Source: Halanaeroarchaeum sp. HSR-CO (GTDB lineage: Archaea; Halobacteriota; Halobacteria; Halobacteriales; Halobacteriaceae). From it: a stretch of DNA of 64,000 bases. Shown in pieces: positions 27,115 through 36,465 of the stretch. The notes under the pieces were generated by a model. That model did no database searches. It was not told the DNA's origin and worked only from the letters and a program-made list of their open reading frames with translations. The DNA lies in NCBI RefSeq assembly GCF_024972755.1, contig NZ_CP087724.1:806001-870000 (forward strand). The letters are read 5' to 3'. The position numbers and the translations under genes are program-made. Positions within the stretch are counted from its first letter, which is position 1. Every line of letters starts with the position of its first letter.

Positions 27115-27849
27115 ATGCGGGAACTCGTCTTCGCCCTCGCCTACGAGCCGGGCTGTAACCGGGTGGCGGACACCCTCGCTGCGCATCCGGACGCGCGGAT
27201 CCGCTCGCTCTCCCTGCACGCGACTGCGGACCGTCTCTGGCGGGTCGATCACGCCACCGGATCAGCCGATGCACTCGACGCTCTCGAGGTGGCATTCCTC
27301 GAGAGCGACTACGACGCCGACTGCTTGGCTACCGACGATTGCGGTGCCACACAGACCACGGAGGTCGTCGACCGCTCGGCCGACACGCTCGTCCTCTACT
27401 CGTACTGGGAACGCACGCCCGCCTGCGTCTCCGTTCCCCATCTCGCACGCGAACATCTCGGGGAGGGGCTGCTGTTCGACACCCGTAACGAGGGCGGTCA
27501 TTACACATGGCGTATCATCCACCCTGGGGAGGGTGACGTGGCCGCCTTCTTCGACGAACTGGAGACTGCGATCGGTAATTGCGCTCGCCTCGAGTTGCTC
27601 AGGTCCACGGACACAGCCGGCTCACAGGGTCTCGATGGTGCGGGGGAGTCGCTGCCAGCCGCGCAGGCGGCCGCCCTCGACGCCGCCGTCGAGCACGGCT
27701 ACTACGAGTCACCTCGCCGGGTCGACGTCGCTGAACTGGCGACACACCTCGACGTCCCCCGGTCGACGTTAACCTACCGTCTCCGCCGCGCCGAGGAGTA
27801 TCTGGCGAAAGCGTACGTCTCACGGGAGCGCCCGAACGTCCCCACCTGA
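27115..27849 (+). CDS. HTH_10 (bacterio-opsin-activator type) transcriptional regulator
   Basis: The 244-residue protein has an N-terminal haloarchaeal Bat-like sensor domain (about 1-165) and a C-terminal HTH_10: AAALDAAVEHGYYESPRRVDVAELATHLDVPRSTLTYRLRRAEEYL. It lies 93 bp before the metal-transporting ATPase gene in the same direction, so it may regulate it. Cysteines at about residues 17, 75, 81 and 103 could bind metal but form no clear site. Start at ATG 27115; the longer frame from 27076 lacks support. TATA-like GTTTTG lies about 31 bases upstream. Confidence 0.82.
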   Translation: MRELVFALAYEPGCNRVADTLAAHPDARIRSLSLHATADRLWRVDHATGSADALDALEVAFLESDYDADCLATDDCGATQTTEVVDRSADTLVLYSYWERTPACVSVPHLAREHLGEGLLFDTRNEGGHYTWRIIHPGEGDVAAFFDELETAIGNCARLELLRSTDTAGSQGLDGAGESLPAAQAAALDAAVEHGYYESPRRVDVAELATHLDVPRSTLTYRLRRAEEYLAKAYVSRERPNVPT

Positions 27850-27890
27850 GCGGGTCGGTGATACCGCCTCGCTTGTCGTGTGGATCCCAA

Positions 27891-27906
27891 GTTGGAATAT
27901 TCCAAC
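27891..27906. promoter_or_regulatory. Perfect 16-bp palindrome before metal ATPase gene
   Basis: GTTGGAATATTCCAAC is an exact palindrome centred 45 bases before the ATPase ATG and directly upstream of a TATA-like GCTTAACC (27911-27917). Its place over the BRE/TATA side of the promoter is that of an operator. The binding protein could be the adjacent HTH_10 protein or an ArsR/DtxR-type metal repressor elsewhere. Confidence 0.7.
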
Positions 27907-27942
27907 CAAGGCTTAACCAGTCGAGTGGCCTACGCCTACGCG

Positions 27943-30240
27943 ATGAGCGACGACGAGAACGCGATGGGCCGGCACCGCGAAAGCGGTCGGAAGCGATCGC
28001 TCTCTGTCAGCCTCACCGTGCCGGAGATGGACTGTCCGTCCTGTGCGAAGAAGGTGGACAAGAGCCTGAAGCGACGCGACGGCATCCACGAGGTCACCCT
28101 CCAGCCGACGACTGGCACGGCGGCGGTCATGTACGACCCGGACCGCATCGACGAGGCTGCCGTCGTCGCTGCCATCGAGGGTGCGGGATACGATGTCGTT
28201 GGCCGTGACGACGATGATGGAGGCGATGCCACCGAGGTGGCTATTGCACCGTCCGCTGCGGTCTGGTCCAGTCCTCGGGCGATCAAGACGTGGATCGGTG
28301 CGGTCTTCCTCACCCTCGGCTTGCTCGTCGAGTTCGTCCTCGCTGGCCAGAACGTGGTCGTGGCGAGCGTCCTGAGCTATCCCGTGACCGTCGCCGATGG
28401 GTCGTTCCTCGTGGCTATCGTCATCAGCGGGGCACCGGTCGTCCGGAGTGGCTACTACTCGGCGCGGAACCTGAGCCTGGACATCGACCTCCTGATGGGG
28501 ACGGCTATCATCGCGGCGTCGGCTATTGGCTTCTTCGTCGAGGCCGCGACCCTCGCCGTCCTGTTCAGCATCGCTGAGCTCCTCGAGGACTACGCCATGG
28601 ACCGGGCCCGCGATTCGCTCCGCGAACTGATGGAACTCTCGCCGCAGGAGGCGACGGTCCGTCGGAACGGGACGGAGGTGACTGTCCCCGCCGAGGACGT
28701 CGCCGTCGGTGAGACGGTCGTCGTGCGACCGGGAGAGAAAGTACCACTCGATGGCGTGGTCGTCGAGGGAGAGAGCGCCGTCGACGAGTCACCGATCACT
28801 GGTGAGAGTGTCCCCGTCGACAAATCGTCCGGCGACGATGTGTACGCTGGAAGCATCAACGAGGAGGGGTACGTCGAGGTCTCGGTCACGTCGAAGGCGG
28901 GTGATTCGACGCTGGCTCACATCATCGCGATGGTTCAGGGGGCTCGCGAGAAGAAGACGGAACGAGAACAGTTCGTCGACCGTTTCGCTGGCTACTACAC
29001 GCCAACGGTCGTGGTACTGGCCATCCTGACCGCCGCCCTGCCCCCGCTTGTCCTCGGTCTTCACTGGCAGATCTGGTTCATCCGCGGTCTCACCCTGCTG
29101 GTCATCGCGTGCCCGTGTGCGTTCGTCATCTCGACACCGGTCTCGGTGGTCTCGGGCATCACGAGCGCCGCGAGGAACGGGGTCCTGATCAAGGGTGGCA
29201 ACCATCTCGAGGCGATGGGTGCAGTCGACGTCGTCGCCTTCGACAAAACCGGGACGCTTACCAGGGGCGAACTGGCCGTCACGGACGTCGTTCCCTTTGG
29301 GGACAACGACGAACAGGCGGTCATCGGGCACGCCGCCGCCCTCGAACGTCGGAGCGAACATCCCATCGCGGCGGCCATCCTCGACCGATTCGGTGGCGTC
29401 GATGCTTCCGAGGTCCCGACTCCCACGGCCTTCGAGACGCTACCTGGGAAGGGCGTCCGCGCCGATATCGACGGGGAGACGTACTATGCAGGGACGCCAG
29501 CGTTGTTCGAGGAACTCGGTTTCGAGTTCTTGGGTCCGCACAGAGCGACCGATGGCGGCGCGATCACCGCAGGATCCACGGTCGAGGATCCGATGGAAAC
29601 GCTCGAGGAACTCGAAGCCGCGGGGAAGACGGTGGTCCTCGTCGGTACCGCCTCGACGCTGGTAGGGGCGATCGGGATCGCCGACGAGGTCCGACCGGTC
29701 GCTCGCCGCGCTGTCGCCCGACTGCACGAACTGGGAATCGAACACGTGGTGATGCTGACCGGCGACAACGAGGGGACTGCCAGGGCCATCGCCGACGAGG
29801 TCGGTGTCGACGCGTTCCGAGCGGAACTCCTCCCCGACGAGAAGGTCGCGGCCGTCGAGTCGTTGCAGGCGGACTACGGCGAGGTGGCGATGGTCGGGGA
29901 CGGCATCAACGACGCACCCGCACTGGCGACCGCCGACGTCGGCGTCGCGATGGGGGCTGCGGGGACCGACACCGCACTCGAGACGGCGGACATCGCACTG
30001 ATGACCGACGATCTCGGCAAGCTTCCGTACCTCTACTCGCTGTCGCACACCGCAAACGGCGTGATTCGACAGAACATCTGGTCGAGTCTCGGCGTGAAGG
30101 CTCTGTTGGCGGTCGGCGTGCCTTTCGGGTACGTGAGCGTCGCGCTCGCGGTCGTCGTGGGCGACATGGGAATGAGTCTGGGCGTCACCGGGAACGCGAT
30201 GCGCCTGTCGCGGGTGCGTCCGGAGCGATTCTCCGACTAG
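27943..30240 (+). CDS. P1B-type heavy-metal-transporting ATPase (Zn/Cd/Pb class)
   Basis: The 765-residue ion pump has one N-terminal HMA domain with MDCPSC, eight expected membrane helices, the translocation motif CPCAFVISTP, phosphorylation site DKTGT, HP motif in SEHPIAA, and GDGINDAP. The CPC-A-x-VISTP sequence with GVLIKGGNHLE is the pattern of P1B-2 (ZntA/CadA) pumps rather than CopA (CPCALGLATP), so Zn2+, Cd2+ or Pb2+ efflux is expected. ATG 27943 was chosen because the palindrome and TATA box lie inside the longer frame from 27880. Confidence 0.93.
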   Translation: MSDDENAMGRHRESGRKRSLSVSLTVPEMDCPSCAKKVDKSLKRRDGIHEVTLQPTTGTAAVMYDPDRIDEAAVVAAIEGAGYDVVGRDDDDGGDATEVAIAPSAAVWSSPRAIKTWIGAVFLTLGLLVEFVLAGQNVVVASVLSYPVTVADGSFLVAIVISGAPVVRSGYYSARNLSLDIDLLMGTAIIAASAIGFFVEAATLAVLFSIAELLEDYAMDRARDSLRELMELSPQEATVRRNGTEVTVPAEDVAVGETVVVRPGEKVPLDGVVVEGESAVDESPITGESVPVDKSSGDDVYAGSINEEGYVEVSVTSKAGDSTLAHIIAMVQGAREKKTEREQFVDRFAGYYTPTVVVLAILTAALPPLVLGLHWQIWFIRGLTLLVIACPCAFVISTPVSVVSGITSAARNGVLIKGGNHLEAMGAVDVVAFDKTGTLTRGELAVTDVVPFGDNDEQAVIGHAAALERRSEHPIAAAILDRFGGVDASEVPTPTAFETLPGKGVRADIDGETYYAGTPALFEELGFEFLGPHRATDGGAITAGSTVEDPMETLEELEAAGKTVVLVGTASTLVGAIGIADEVRPVARRAVARLHELGIEHVVMLTGDNEGTARAIADEVGVDAFRAELLPDEKVAAVESLQADYGEVAMVGDGINDAPALATADVGVAMGAAGTDTALETADIALMTDDLGKLPYLYSLSHTANGVIRQNIWSSLGVKALLAVGVPFGYVSVALAVVVGDMGMSLGVTGNAMRLSRVRPERFSD

Positions 30241-30439
30241 TCGCTCGGGTCGACTACGGTTTTTCGACGATGGCTACGGGAGAGCCCGCGCTATCTCCGT
30301 TACGGTTGGCCGGCGCCGCCCTTCCGGGGCAGCACCCCATTTGCTATAGCGATATATGGTATATAACGTCGGTATCGAACGGTTCGCTATCGGTGGTAGG
30401 ATGGCAATCGCGGCGGAGATCGACCGAAAATCCCTCGTC
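30241..30439. other. Convergent intergenic region, no gene
   Basis: About 200 bp between the ATPase and the cystathionine-type enzyme genes, which converge. A short AT-rich stretch (30346-30364, GCTATAGCGATATATGGTAT) stands out. No coding signal is seen. Confidence 0.5.
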
Positions 30440-31654
30440 CTACTCCTCGGCCATGGCCGCGAACCCGCGGTCGAGGTCGGCGAGGAGGTCGTCGACGTGC
30501 TCGATGCCGACGGAGACACGGATCAATGTGTCCGATATCCCGATCTTCAGGCGCTCTTCTCTGGGAATCGGCTCGTGGGTCATCGCTGCGGGCACCTCGA
30601 TGAGGCTCTCGACACCGCCGAGACTCACCGCGAGCGTGAACTCATCCAGCCCCTCGAGGAACGCTTTCGCGTCGGCCATCTCGCCTGCCAGTTCGAACGA
30701 GAGGATGCCCCCGCCGCCGTTCATCTGCCGTTGGGCGAGGTCGTACTGCGGGTGACTCTCCAGACCGGGGTAATGGACGTCCTGGACCCGGGGGTGGTCG
30801 TCGAGGTATTCGGCGATAGTTCGGGCGTTCGACTGGTGGCGCTCCATTCTGAGCGGGAGGGTCTTCAGCCCCCGCAGGAGCAGATAGCTGTCGAACGGGG
30901 CGAGCATGTTCCCCAGTGCGATTTGCTGGTTGAACCCGACGGCCTCCGCCACGACCGGATCGTCCGTGATGAGCGCGCCACCCACCGAATCGCTGTGGCC
31001 GTTCAGGTACTTCGTCGTACTGTGCACCACCACGTCAGCGCCGAGTTCCAGGGGGCGCTGGACGGCAGGACTGGCGAACGTGTTGTCGACCCCAAAGATC
31101 GCTCCGTTATCCTCGCTGATGTCGGCGATGGCCTCGATGTCGCACAATCCCATCAGGGGATTGGTCGGCGTCTCCATCCAGACGAGGGCCGTCTCCGCGC
31201 TGACCGCTTCGGCGACGGCGTCCGTCTCGGTGGCATCGACGAATTCGACGTCCACGTGCAACTGGTCGGCGATCAATCCCTCGAACATGCGTCTGGTCCC
31301 CGCGTAGAGGTCGTCGAATGCGACGACGTGATCGCCAGGTTCGGCCACCGACAATACCGCACTCGCGATGGCCGCCGTACCGGATCCGAACGCGAACGCT
31401 GTCTCGCCCCCTTCGAGCGCAGCGAGTCGTCGTTCCAGGGCATGGCGTGTCGGATTCGAGAGACGGGAGTAAACGAACTCTCCCCGGTCCGGATCGACGT
31501 CCTCGAGGCTGAGGTCCGTGTCGAGTCCAGGGAGCGCGTACGTCGAGGAGAGGTGTATCGGAGAGACGACGTCTCCGGGGCCGTCCTCCGGCGTGGCGTG
31601 CTCTCCGTAACTCACAGCGAGCGTCTCGAACCGTCGGTCGTCGGGATCGTCCAT
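30440..31654 (-). CDS. Cystathionine gamma-synthase/lyase-family PLP enzyme
   Basis: The 404-residue enzyme belongs to the MetB/MetC family of transsulfuration. Family motifs are YSRLSNPTRHALERRLAALE, GSGTAAIASAVL and STTKYLNGHSDSVGG, where the lysine binds pyridoxal phosphate. The exact reaction (synthase, gamma-lyase, beta-lyase or homocysteine synthase) cannot be told by eye. In a sulfidic anaerobe direct sulfhydrylation is plausible. ATG 31654 is preferred; an upstream TTG at 31669 extends the frame by five codons. Confidence 0.9.
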   Translation of the reverse strand: MDDPDDRRFETLAVSYGEHATPEDGPGDVVSPIHLSSTYALPGLDTDLSLEDVDPDRGEFVYSRLSNPTRHALERRLAALEGGETAFAFGSGTAAIASAVLSVAEPGDHVVAFDDLYAGTRRMFEGLIADQLHVDVEFVDATETDAVAEAVSAETALVWMETPTNPLMGLCDIEAIADISEDNGAIFGVDNTFASPAVQRPLELGADVVVHSTTKYLNGHSDSVGGALITDDPVVAEAVGFNQQIALGNMLAPFDSYLLLRGLKTLPLRMERHQSNARTIAEYLDDHPRVQDVHYPGLESHPQYDLAQRQMNGGGGILSFELAGEMADAKAFLEGLDEFTLAVSLGGVESLIEVPAAMTHEPIPREERLKIGISDTLIRVSVGIEHVDDLLADLDRGFAAMAEE

Positions 31655-31745
31655 AATTAACAAAGACAAACTTCCTCGGCTAATACGTTGTCATTCTACA
31701 GTAATATCTCGCAGAATAATTATGCACGCCGAGAAATATCGCCGT

Positions 31746-32648
31746 TCAATACGAGGATACGGACGTGAAATCGTCGGTCGCAATCGCGTCGGCGAGGGCC
31801 GGTAACGACGGATCGGGGGTCTCACTGGGGTACTTGCGTGCGAAGTACCGGACGATGTTCTCGACGTCTCGCTTGAGGAGATCTCGCGCGTTCTCGTGGT
31901 CGGTTGGGACGGCCTGGGGCCAGTCGAAGAGGGTGATGCCCGTTTCGTTCACGAACACGTTGTACTCGCTCACGTCCGCGTGAACGAACCCCGCTCGATA
32001 CGCCGTCGCGAGCTCGTCGAGGACCAGATTCAGCACGCCGACCGCCTGTTCGGGGGCGAGTTTCGCCCGTGAGAGTTCGACGCCGTCTACTTTCTCCATG
32101 ATGATCGCGTGGCGGTTCTGGTCGATCGGTCTGGGGACTCGGACTGCGGGATACAGCGTCTCGAGGGCGTCGTACTCCCGCTCGGCTGCTTTCCTGGCGG
32201 TATACTGCCAGGAGGTGTGTTCTTTCTCGGCGGTGTAATCCCGTTCTCGGTGGACCTCGCGAAAGTTGGTGTGCCCCTCCCGGTGAAATTTCAGCGCGAG
32301 TGGTTTGTAGGACTTGACTTCGAAGACGTCGCTCTCCTTGCCGACGCCGAGCGGGGCCCCGAATCCCTCGATGGAGTCGCGTTCGGCGAACGTTCGGAGT
32401 GCGAGCGCGTCGTACCCGTCGAAGGTGAGGCGGACGCCGACGTACTGGATGGTCTTTCGCTCCAAAAACTCGCGGTCGAGCATCCGATTCATTCGGTAGT
32501 CGACCTCCTCGGCGGAGAGCCCCGAGAAATCGGGGAGTTTCTCCTGGCTCACCCACTTCGAGAATCGCATCCCGTGCTCGACGCCCGAGAGGAGGTGGAA
32601 GTCCTCGGGTTCGAGTTCGACCATCTGTTCGGCGACGGTTTTCGCCAT
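31746..32648 (-). CDS. rio2: Rio2-type serine protein kinase
   Basis: The 300-residue atypical kinase has the Rio2 layout: N-terminal winged helix (residues 1-85, FHLLSGVEHGMRFSKWVSQE) and a RIO kinase domain. The P-loop is LGVGKESDVFEV, the ATP lysine is in ALKFHREGH, the catalytic loop is HADVSEYNVFV and the metal-binding motif is LFDWPQAV. Rio2 acts in late maturation of the small ribosomal subunit. It is monocistronic as seen here, with an AT-rich promoter region upstream (32700-32790). Confidence 0.95.
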   Translation of the reverse strand: MAKTVAEQMVELEPEDFHLLSGVEHGMRFSKWVSQEKLPDFSGLSAEEVDYRMNRMLDREFLERKTIQYVGVRLTFDGYDALALRTFAERDSIEGFGAPLGVGKESDVFEVKSYKPLALKFHREGHTNFREVHRERDYTAEKEHTSWQYTARKAAEREYDALETLYPAVRVPRPIDQNRHAIIMEKVDGVELSRAKLAPEQAVGVLNLVLDELATAYRAGFVHADVSEYNVFVNETGITLFDWPQAVPTDHENARDLLKRDVENIVRYFARKYPSETPDPSLPALADAIATDDFTSVSSY

Positions 32649-32903
32649 CTGGCGGCGGTAGACGCGCAGCGAACAAAAGGGCCCCGCCCAGGCGATGGTC
32701 GTATCTGGCCGTTATTTATATAGTAAACTGCATATCGCGATAGCAATTTTTCCGCTCGCGGCTGGGTTTTACTATTAATAAATCTATTGGCCAAAACCGA
32801 CAGACTCCGTCGGGTCGATCGATAGAGACATACTTAAAAGAACACCACGATACGACCCCGCCTCGAACGTAATCTGTTTCCCGTCGGCACGCCTTCGGCC
32901 CGT

Positions 32904-33713
32904 ATGGACCTGCAGGACCGGGACTGGCGACTCATTCGCGAGGAGCGACGGTCGGGGCCGATGCAGATGGCACTCGACGAGATCGCCGCCCGGACCGCCG
33001 GAGCCGGCGGGCCGCGGACCGTCCGCGTGTACTCCTGGTCGCCGAGCACGCTCTCGCTCGGCTATCGTCAGGAACCGGCGACCGTCGACTGGGGTCGTTG
33101 CGATCGCGAGGGAATCTCCGTCACCCGTCGGCAGACCGGCGGGGGTGGCATCTACCACGACGCATACGGCGATATCTCGTATTCCATCGTCGCCCCGGCA
33201 GAGGAACTGCCAGGCGACCTGATGGAGAGTTACGAGATCTTGATGAAACCCGTCTTCGACGCTTTCGACCGGATGGACGTTCCGGCCACCTACGTCTCGT
33301 CGGAACGACCGGCCCTCTACGAACCGGCCTGTTACCTCCGTGAACTGCATCCCGCCCACGACGTCGTCGTCGACGGCCGGAAGATCGCCGGTAACGCCCA
33401 GTACCGCCAGCGCGACGCGGTCATCCAGCACGGGTCGCTCTCGTATGCGCTCGACCCGGACCGCCACCGGGGCGTGTTTACGGACATCCCCGTCGACGAA
33501 GCCACGTTTCGAGAGCGTATTACGTCCATCGGGGAGACGGCTGGGATCGACCGGCCGGCGGCCGTCGAGGCGCTCGAGTCGGCGCTGGAGGCCTGGGCGG
33601 ATGCGAACGAGGGGGCGTGGACCGACGAGGAGATCGAGGCGGCCACCGCACTCGCCGAACAGAAGTATGGATCGTCGGTGTGGAATCGGGATCGCATCGA
33701 TCCGACGAACTGA
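32904..33713 (+). CDS. lplA: Lipoate-protein ligase A, catalytic domain
   Basis: The 269-residue protein has the biotin/lipoate ligase fold with VTRRQTGGGGIYHD (glycine-rich lipoyl-AMP loop) and GRKIAGNAQYRQRDAVIQHG, which carries the conserved lysine. It would attach lipoate to E2 or GcvH proteins. Like the archaeal LplA of Thermoplasma it seems to have little of the accessory C-terminal domain that bacterial enzymes carry, so a separate LplB may be needed; none is next to it. A TATA-like CTTAAAAG lies at 32833-32840, giving a leader of about 40 bases. Confidence 0.88.
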   Translation: MDLQDRDWRLIREERRSGPMQMALDEIAARTAGAGGPRTVRVYSWSPSTLSLGYRQEPATVDWGRCDREGISVTRRQTGGGGIYHDAYGDISYSIVAPAEELPGDLMESYEILMKPVFDAFDRMDVPATYVSSERPALYEPACYLRELHPAHDVVVDGRKIAGNAQYRQRDAVIQHGSLSYALDPDRHRGVFTDIPVDEATFRERITSIGETAGIDRPAAVEALESALEAWADANEGAWTDEEIEAATALAEQKYGSSVWNRDRIDPTN

Positions 33714-33773
33714 ACCGGGTCCCGTTCGCCGGGACCGACGGCTCTTTTTCGGGGACCCACCTGTGATACGATA

Positions 33774-34604
33774 ATGCGAATCGGTGCACACGTCTCGGTC
33801 GCCGGCGGCGTCGACAACGCCGTAACGCGACAACTCGACGTCGGCGGAAACTGCGGACAGATCTTCACCCACTCCCCACAGGTGTGGCAGGAACCGAACA
33901 TCGACGAGGAGAAAGCGTCGACGTTCCGGGAGGGAACGGCAAACGACCTCGATGGGCCGTGGGTGATCCACGCGTCGTATCTCGTGAACCTCGCGACACC
34001 GAAGCCGGACCTCCGGGAGAAATCGATCGAGAGTATGCAACAGGAGGTCGACGCCGCCGAGCAACTGGGCGTCGAGTACGTAAACGTCCATCTCGGGGCG
34101 CATACCGGCGCCGGCGTCGAGGCGGGCCTCGACAACGCCGCCAGTGCCCTCGACGAACTCGACGTCCCGGACGGCGTGACCGTCCTCGTCGAGAGCGATG
34201 CGGGAAGTGGGACCAAACTCGGCGGGGATTTCGCGGAACTCGCTGCCGTCCTCGAACGCTCCGACCAGGACCTCGGCGTGTGTCTCGACACGGCTCACGC
34301 CTTCGCTGCTGGGTACGACCTCTCCTCGAGGGCGGCGGTCGAAACGGCGATGGAGGCGTTCGCGGACACGGTCGGCCTCGACGCCCTCGCGTGTGTCCAC
34401 CTCAACGACTCCAAGCACGAACACGGGACGCACAAGGACGAACACGCCCATCTCGGCGAGGGTGAGATCGGCGACGAAGGGATCGAGGCGATCGTCACCC
34501 ACGAGGCGCTCCGCGATCTCCCGTTCGTCCTTGAGACGCCGACGGAGGACGGGCGTAGCTACGCCTGGAACGTCGACCGAGCCCGAACGCTTCGCGCCGA
34601 GTGA
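33774..34604 (+). CDS. nfo: Endonuclease IV (AP endonuclease)
   Basis: The 276-residue base-excision repair enzyme shows the Nfo pattern: [55 protein letters not shown], and [20 protein letters not shown]. These supply the His, Glu and Asp ligands of the trinuclear zinc site. Length matches the family (about 280). TATA-like CTTTTTC lies about 29 bases before the ATG. Confidence 0.96.
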   Translation: MRIGAHVSVAGGVDNAVTRQLDVGGNCGQIFTHSPQVWQEPNIDEEKASTFREGTANDLDGPWVIHASYLVNLATPKPDLREKSIESMQQEVDAAEQLGVEYVNVHLGAHTGAGVEAGLDNAASALDELDVPDGVTVLVESDAGSGTKLGGDFAELAAVLERSDQDLGVCLDTAHAFAAGYDLSSRAAVETAMEAFADTVGLDALACVHLNDSKHEHGTHKDEHAHLGEGEIGDEGIEAIVTHEALRDLPFVLETPTEDGRSYAWNVDRARTLRAE

Positions 34605-34642
34605 CCGAGTCGCTTTTTTGAACACCGTGCGTACCGATCCGT

Positions 34643-35437
34643 GTGCGCCGGTTCTCACCCGAATACCTCCGTGATACGCGACGCGGCCTCTGGGAGGACC
34701 GTGAATCCCTGGCGCCCCTCGAGTTGTCATCCCACGACCGGATCCTCGACGTCGGCTGTGGGACCGGCGAACTGAGTCGCGTCCTCCAGGAGGAATCCGC
34801 TGCGACCGTCGTCGGTATCGACGCGGACAGAGCGCTCCTGGAGCACGCGGAAGGAGCCGACGAACTGGTCCAGGGTGACGCCGTCAGATTACCGTTCGCA
34901 GACGATGCGTTCGATCTCGTGGTCTGCCAGGCGCTGTTGATCAACCTCCCCGACCCACTGGCGGCCGTCCGGGAGTTCGCCCGCGTCTCCGGTGATCTGG
35001 TCGCGGCCATCGAACCGGACAACAGCCAGGTACGCATCGAATCGACGGTCGATAGCGAGGCGCGACTCGCCGACCGCGCCCGGAGTCAGTACATCCGGGG
35101 CGTCGAGACCGACGTGAGCCTGGGACCGGCCGTCTCGGACCGATTTCGGACCGTGGGACTGGAATCCGTGGAGACGATTCGACACCCGCTGAGGCGGGCC
35201 GTCCAGCCCCCCTACTCCGCGGCCGACGTCGAATCCGCGAAGCGAAAGGCTCGCGGCACCCGGATCGACGAGCAACGGCGGACACTCCGGTCAGGCGGAC
35301 TCACCCAGGCCGAGGTCGACGCACTGCAGGACGATTGGCAGGCGATGGGCCGGGCCGTCGTCGAACAGATGGCGGCGGGCGAGTACGAGCGCGAGTCCGT
35401 CGTCCCCTTCTTCGTGACCGTCGGCCGAGTCCCGTGA
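34643..35437 (+). CDS. Class I SAM-dependent methyltransferase
   Basis: The 264-residue protein has the Rossmann methyltransferase motif I ILDVGCGTGELS, an acidic residue for SAM ribose in GIDADRALL, and motif LPFADDAFDLVVCQALL. The substrate is unknown; the C-terminal 100 residues do not match a family I recognise. The start is a GTG codon, with T-rich CTTTTTTG 27 bases upstream as TATA element, which fits a leaderless transcript. Confidence 0.8.
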   Translation: MRRFSPEYLRDTRRGLWEDRESLAPLELSSHDRILDVGCGTGELSRVLQEESAATVVGIDADRALLEHAEGADELVQGDAVRLPFADDAFDLVVCQALLINLPDPLAAVREFARVSGDLVAAIEPDNSQVRIESTVDSEARLADRARSQYIRGVETDVSLGPAVSDRFRTVGLESVETIRHPLRRAVQPPYSAADVESAKRKARGTRIDEQRRTLRSGGLTQAEVDALQDDWQAMGRAVVEQMAAGEYERESVVPFFVTVGRVP

Positions 35438-35493
35438 ACCGGGCGGTTCCGGTGACGAAACGGTGAAAGGACGTCACCGACTACGGAGTGGCG

Positions 35494-36459
35494 ATGGAGT
35501 GTACGAAGTGCGACCAGCCGGCCGTCATGCACGCGGCCTACTCCGGGACGCACCTCTGTGAAACGCACTTTCGCGAGTCGGTCGAGCGTCGCGTCCGTAA
35601 ACGTGTCCGGGAGGACGACCTGTTACCGGCGTCGGCCACACCAGCCGATCCGGTAACGTGGGTCATCGGTCTCTCGGGGGGCAAAGACAGCACCGTCCTC
35701 GCGCAGATCCTCGCAGAGACCTTCGAATCGGACCCCCGCGTCGAACTGGTGGCACTGTCGATCCACGAAGGGATCGAGGAGTACCGCGACGAGAGCCTCG
35801 AGGCGGCCCGCGAACTCGTGGCGGACCTCGACGTGGAACACGTCACGGTCGAGTACGAGGCCGAATACGGCGTCCGTATGGACGAGGTTGCAGCGGAAGA
35901 TCCACTCGGCATGGCCCCGTGTGCGTACTGCGGGGTCTTCCGACGAGACGTCCTCTCGAAGTACGCCGACGACCTCGACGCAGATATCCTGCTCACCGGG
36001 CACAATCTCGACGACGAGGCCGAGACGGCCCTGATGAACGTCCTGGAAGGCGACGTCTCTCAGATGGCCAAGCACTTCGACGCGAGCCTCGGTCCGTTCC
36101 CCGAGCGCCAGGCGGAACCAGCATTCGTCCCACGAGCCAAACCGCTCCGGGACGTGCCGGAAAAAGAGGTCGCGTTGTACGCTCATCTCTTCGACGTTCC
36201 GTCCCACATCGCCGAATGTCCGCACGCCGAGGAGTCGTTTCGCGGCGAGATACAGGACCTGTTGTTGTCTCTGGAGGACGCTCATCCGGGAACCCGCCAC
36301 TCGATACTGGCCGGCTACGAGGAGCTCGCGAAGATGGCCGCCGAACGGTATCGAGGGGAAAAGACGCCGGAACTGGTTTCGTGTTCGACGTGTGGGGCCC
36401 CCACCACTGGCGATCGATGCAGAAAATGTCAGCTTCTAGACGCCGTCGGAACCGAATAG
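35494..36459 (+). CDS. ncsA: tRNA 2-thiolation protein NcsA (TtuA/Ncs6 family)
   Basis: The 321-residue enzyme has an N-terminal zinc-binding pattern (CTKCDQPAVMHAAYSGTHLC), a PP-loop ATP pyrophosphatase motif GLSGGKDSTVL, a central CAYCGVF supplying a catalytic cysteine pair with a later Cys, and a C-terminal zinc finger CSTCGAPTTGDRCRKC. The family thiolates uridine 34 of lysine, glutamate and glutamine tRNAs; in haloarchaea it works with the ubiquitin-like SAMP2. ATG 35494 follows an in-frame GTG at 35488. It converges on ftsZ2. Confidence 0.93.
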   Translation: MECTKCDQPAVMHAAYSGTHLCETHFRESVERRVRKRVREDDLLPASATPADPVTWVIGLSGGKDSTVLAQILAETFESDPRVELVALSIHEGIEEYRDESLEAARELVADLDVEHVTVEYEAEYGVRMDEVAAEDPLGMAPCAYCGVFRRDVLSKYADDLDADILLTGHNLDDEAETALMNVLEGDVSQMAKHFDASLGPFPERQAEPAFVPRAKPLRDVPEKEVALYAHLFDVPSHIAECPHAEESFRGEIQDLLLSLEDAHPGTRHSILAGYEELAKMAAERYRGEKTPELVSCSTCGAPTTGDRCRKCQLLDAVGTE

Positions 36460-36465
36460 CCGCGG

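Noticed and set aside
32784-34730. 648-codon minus-strand frame across lipoate ligase and endonuclease IV.
   Set aside because: Both plus-strand genes have conserved catalytic motifs; the antisense frame is rich in Arg/Val/Asp shadow patterns only.
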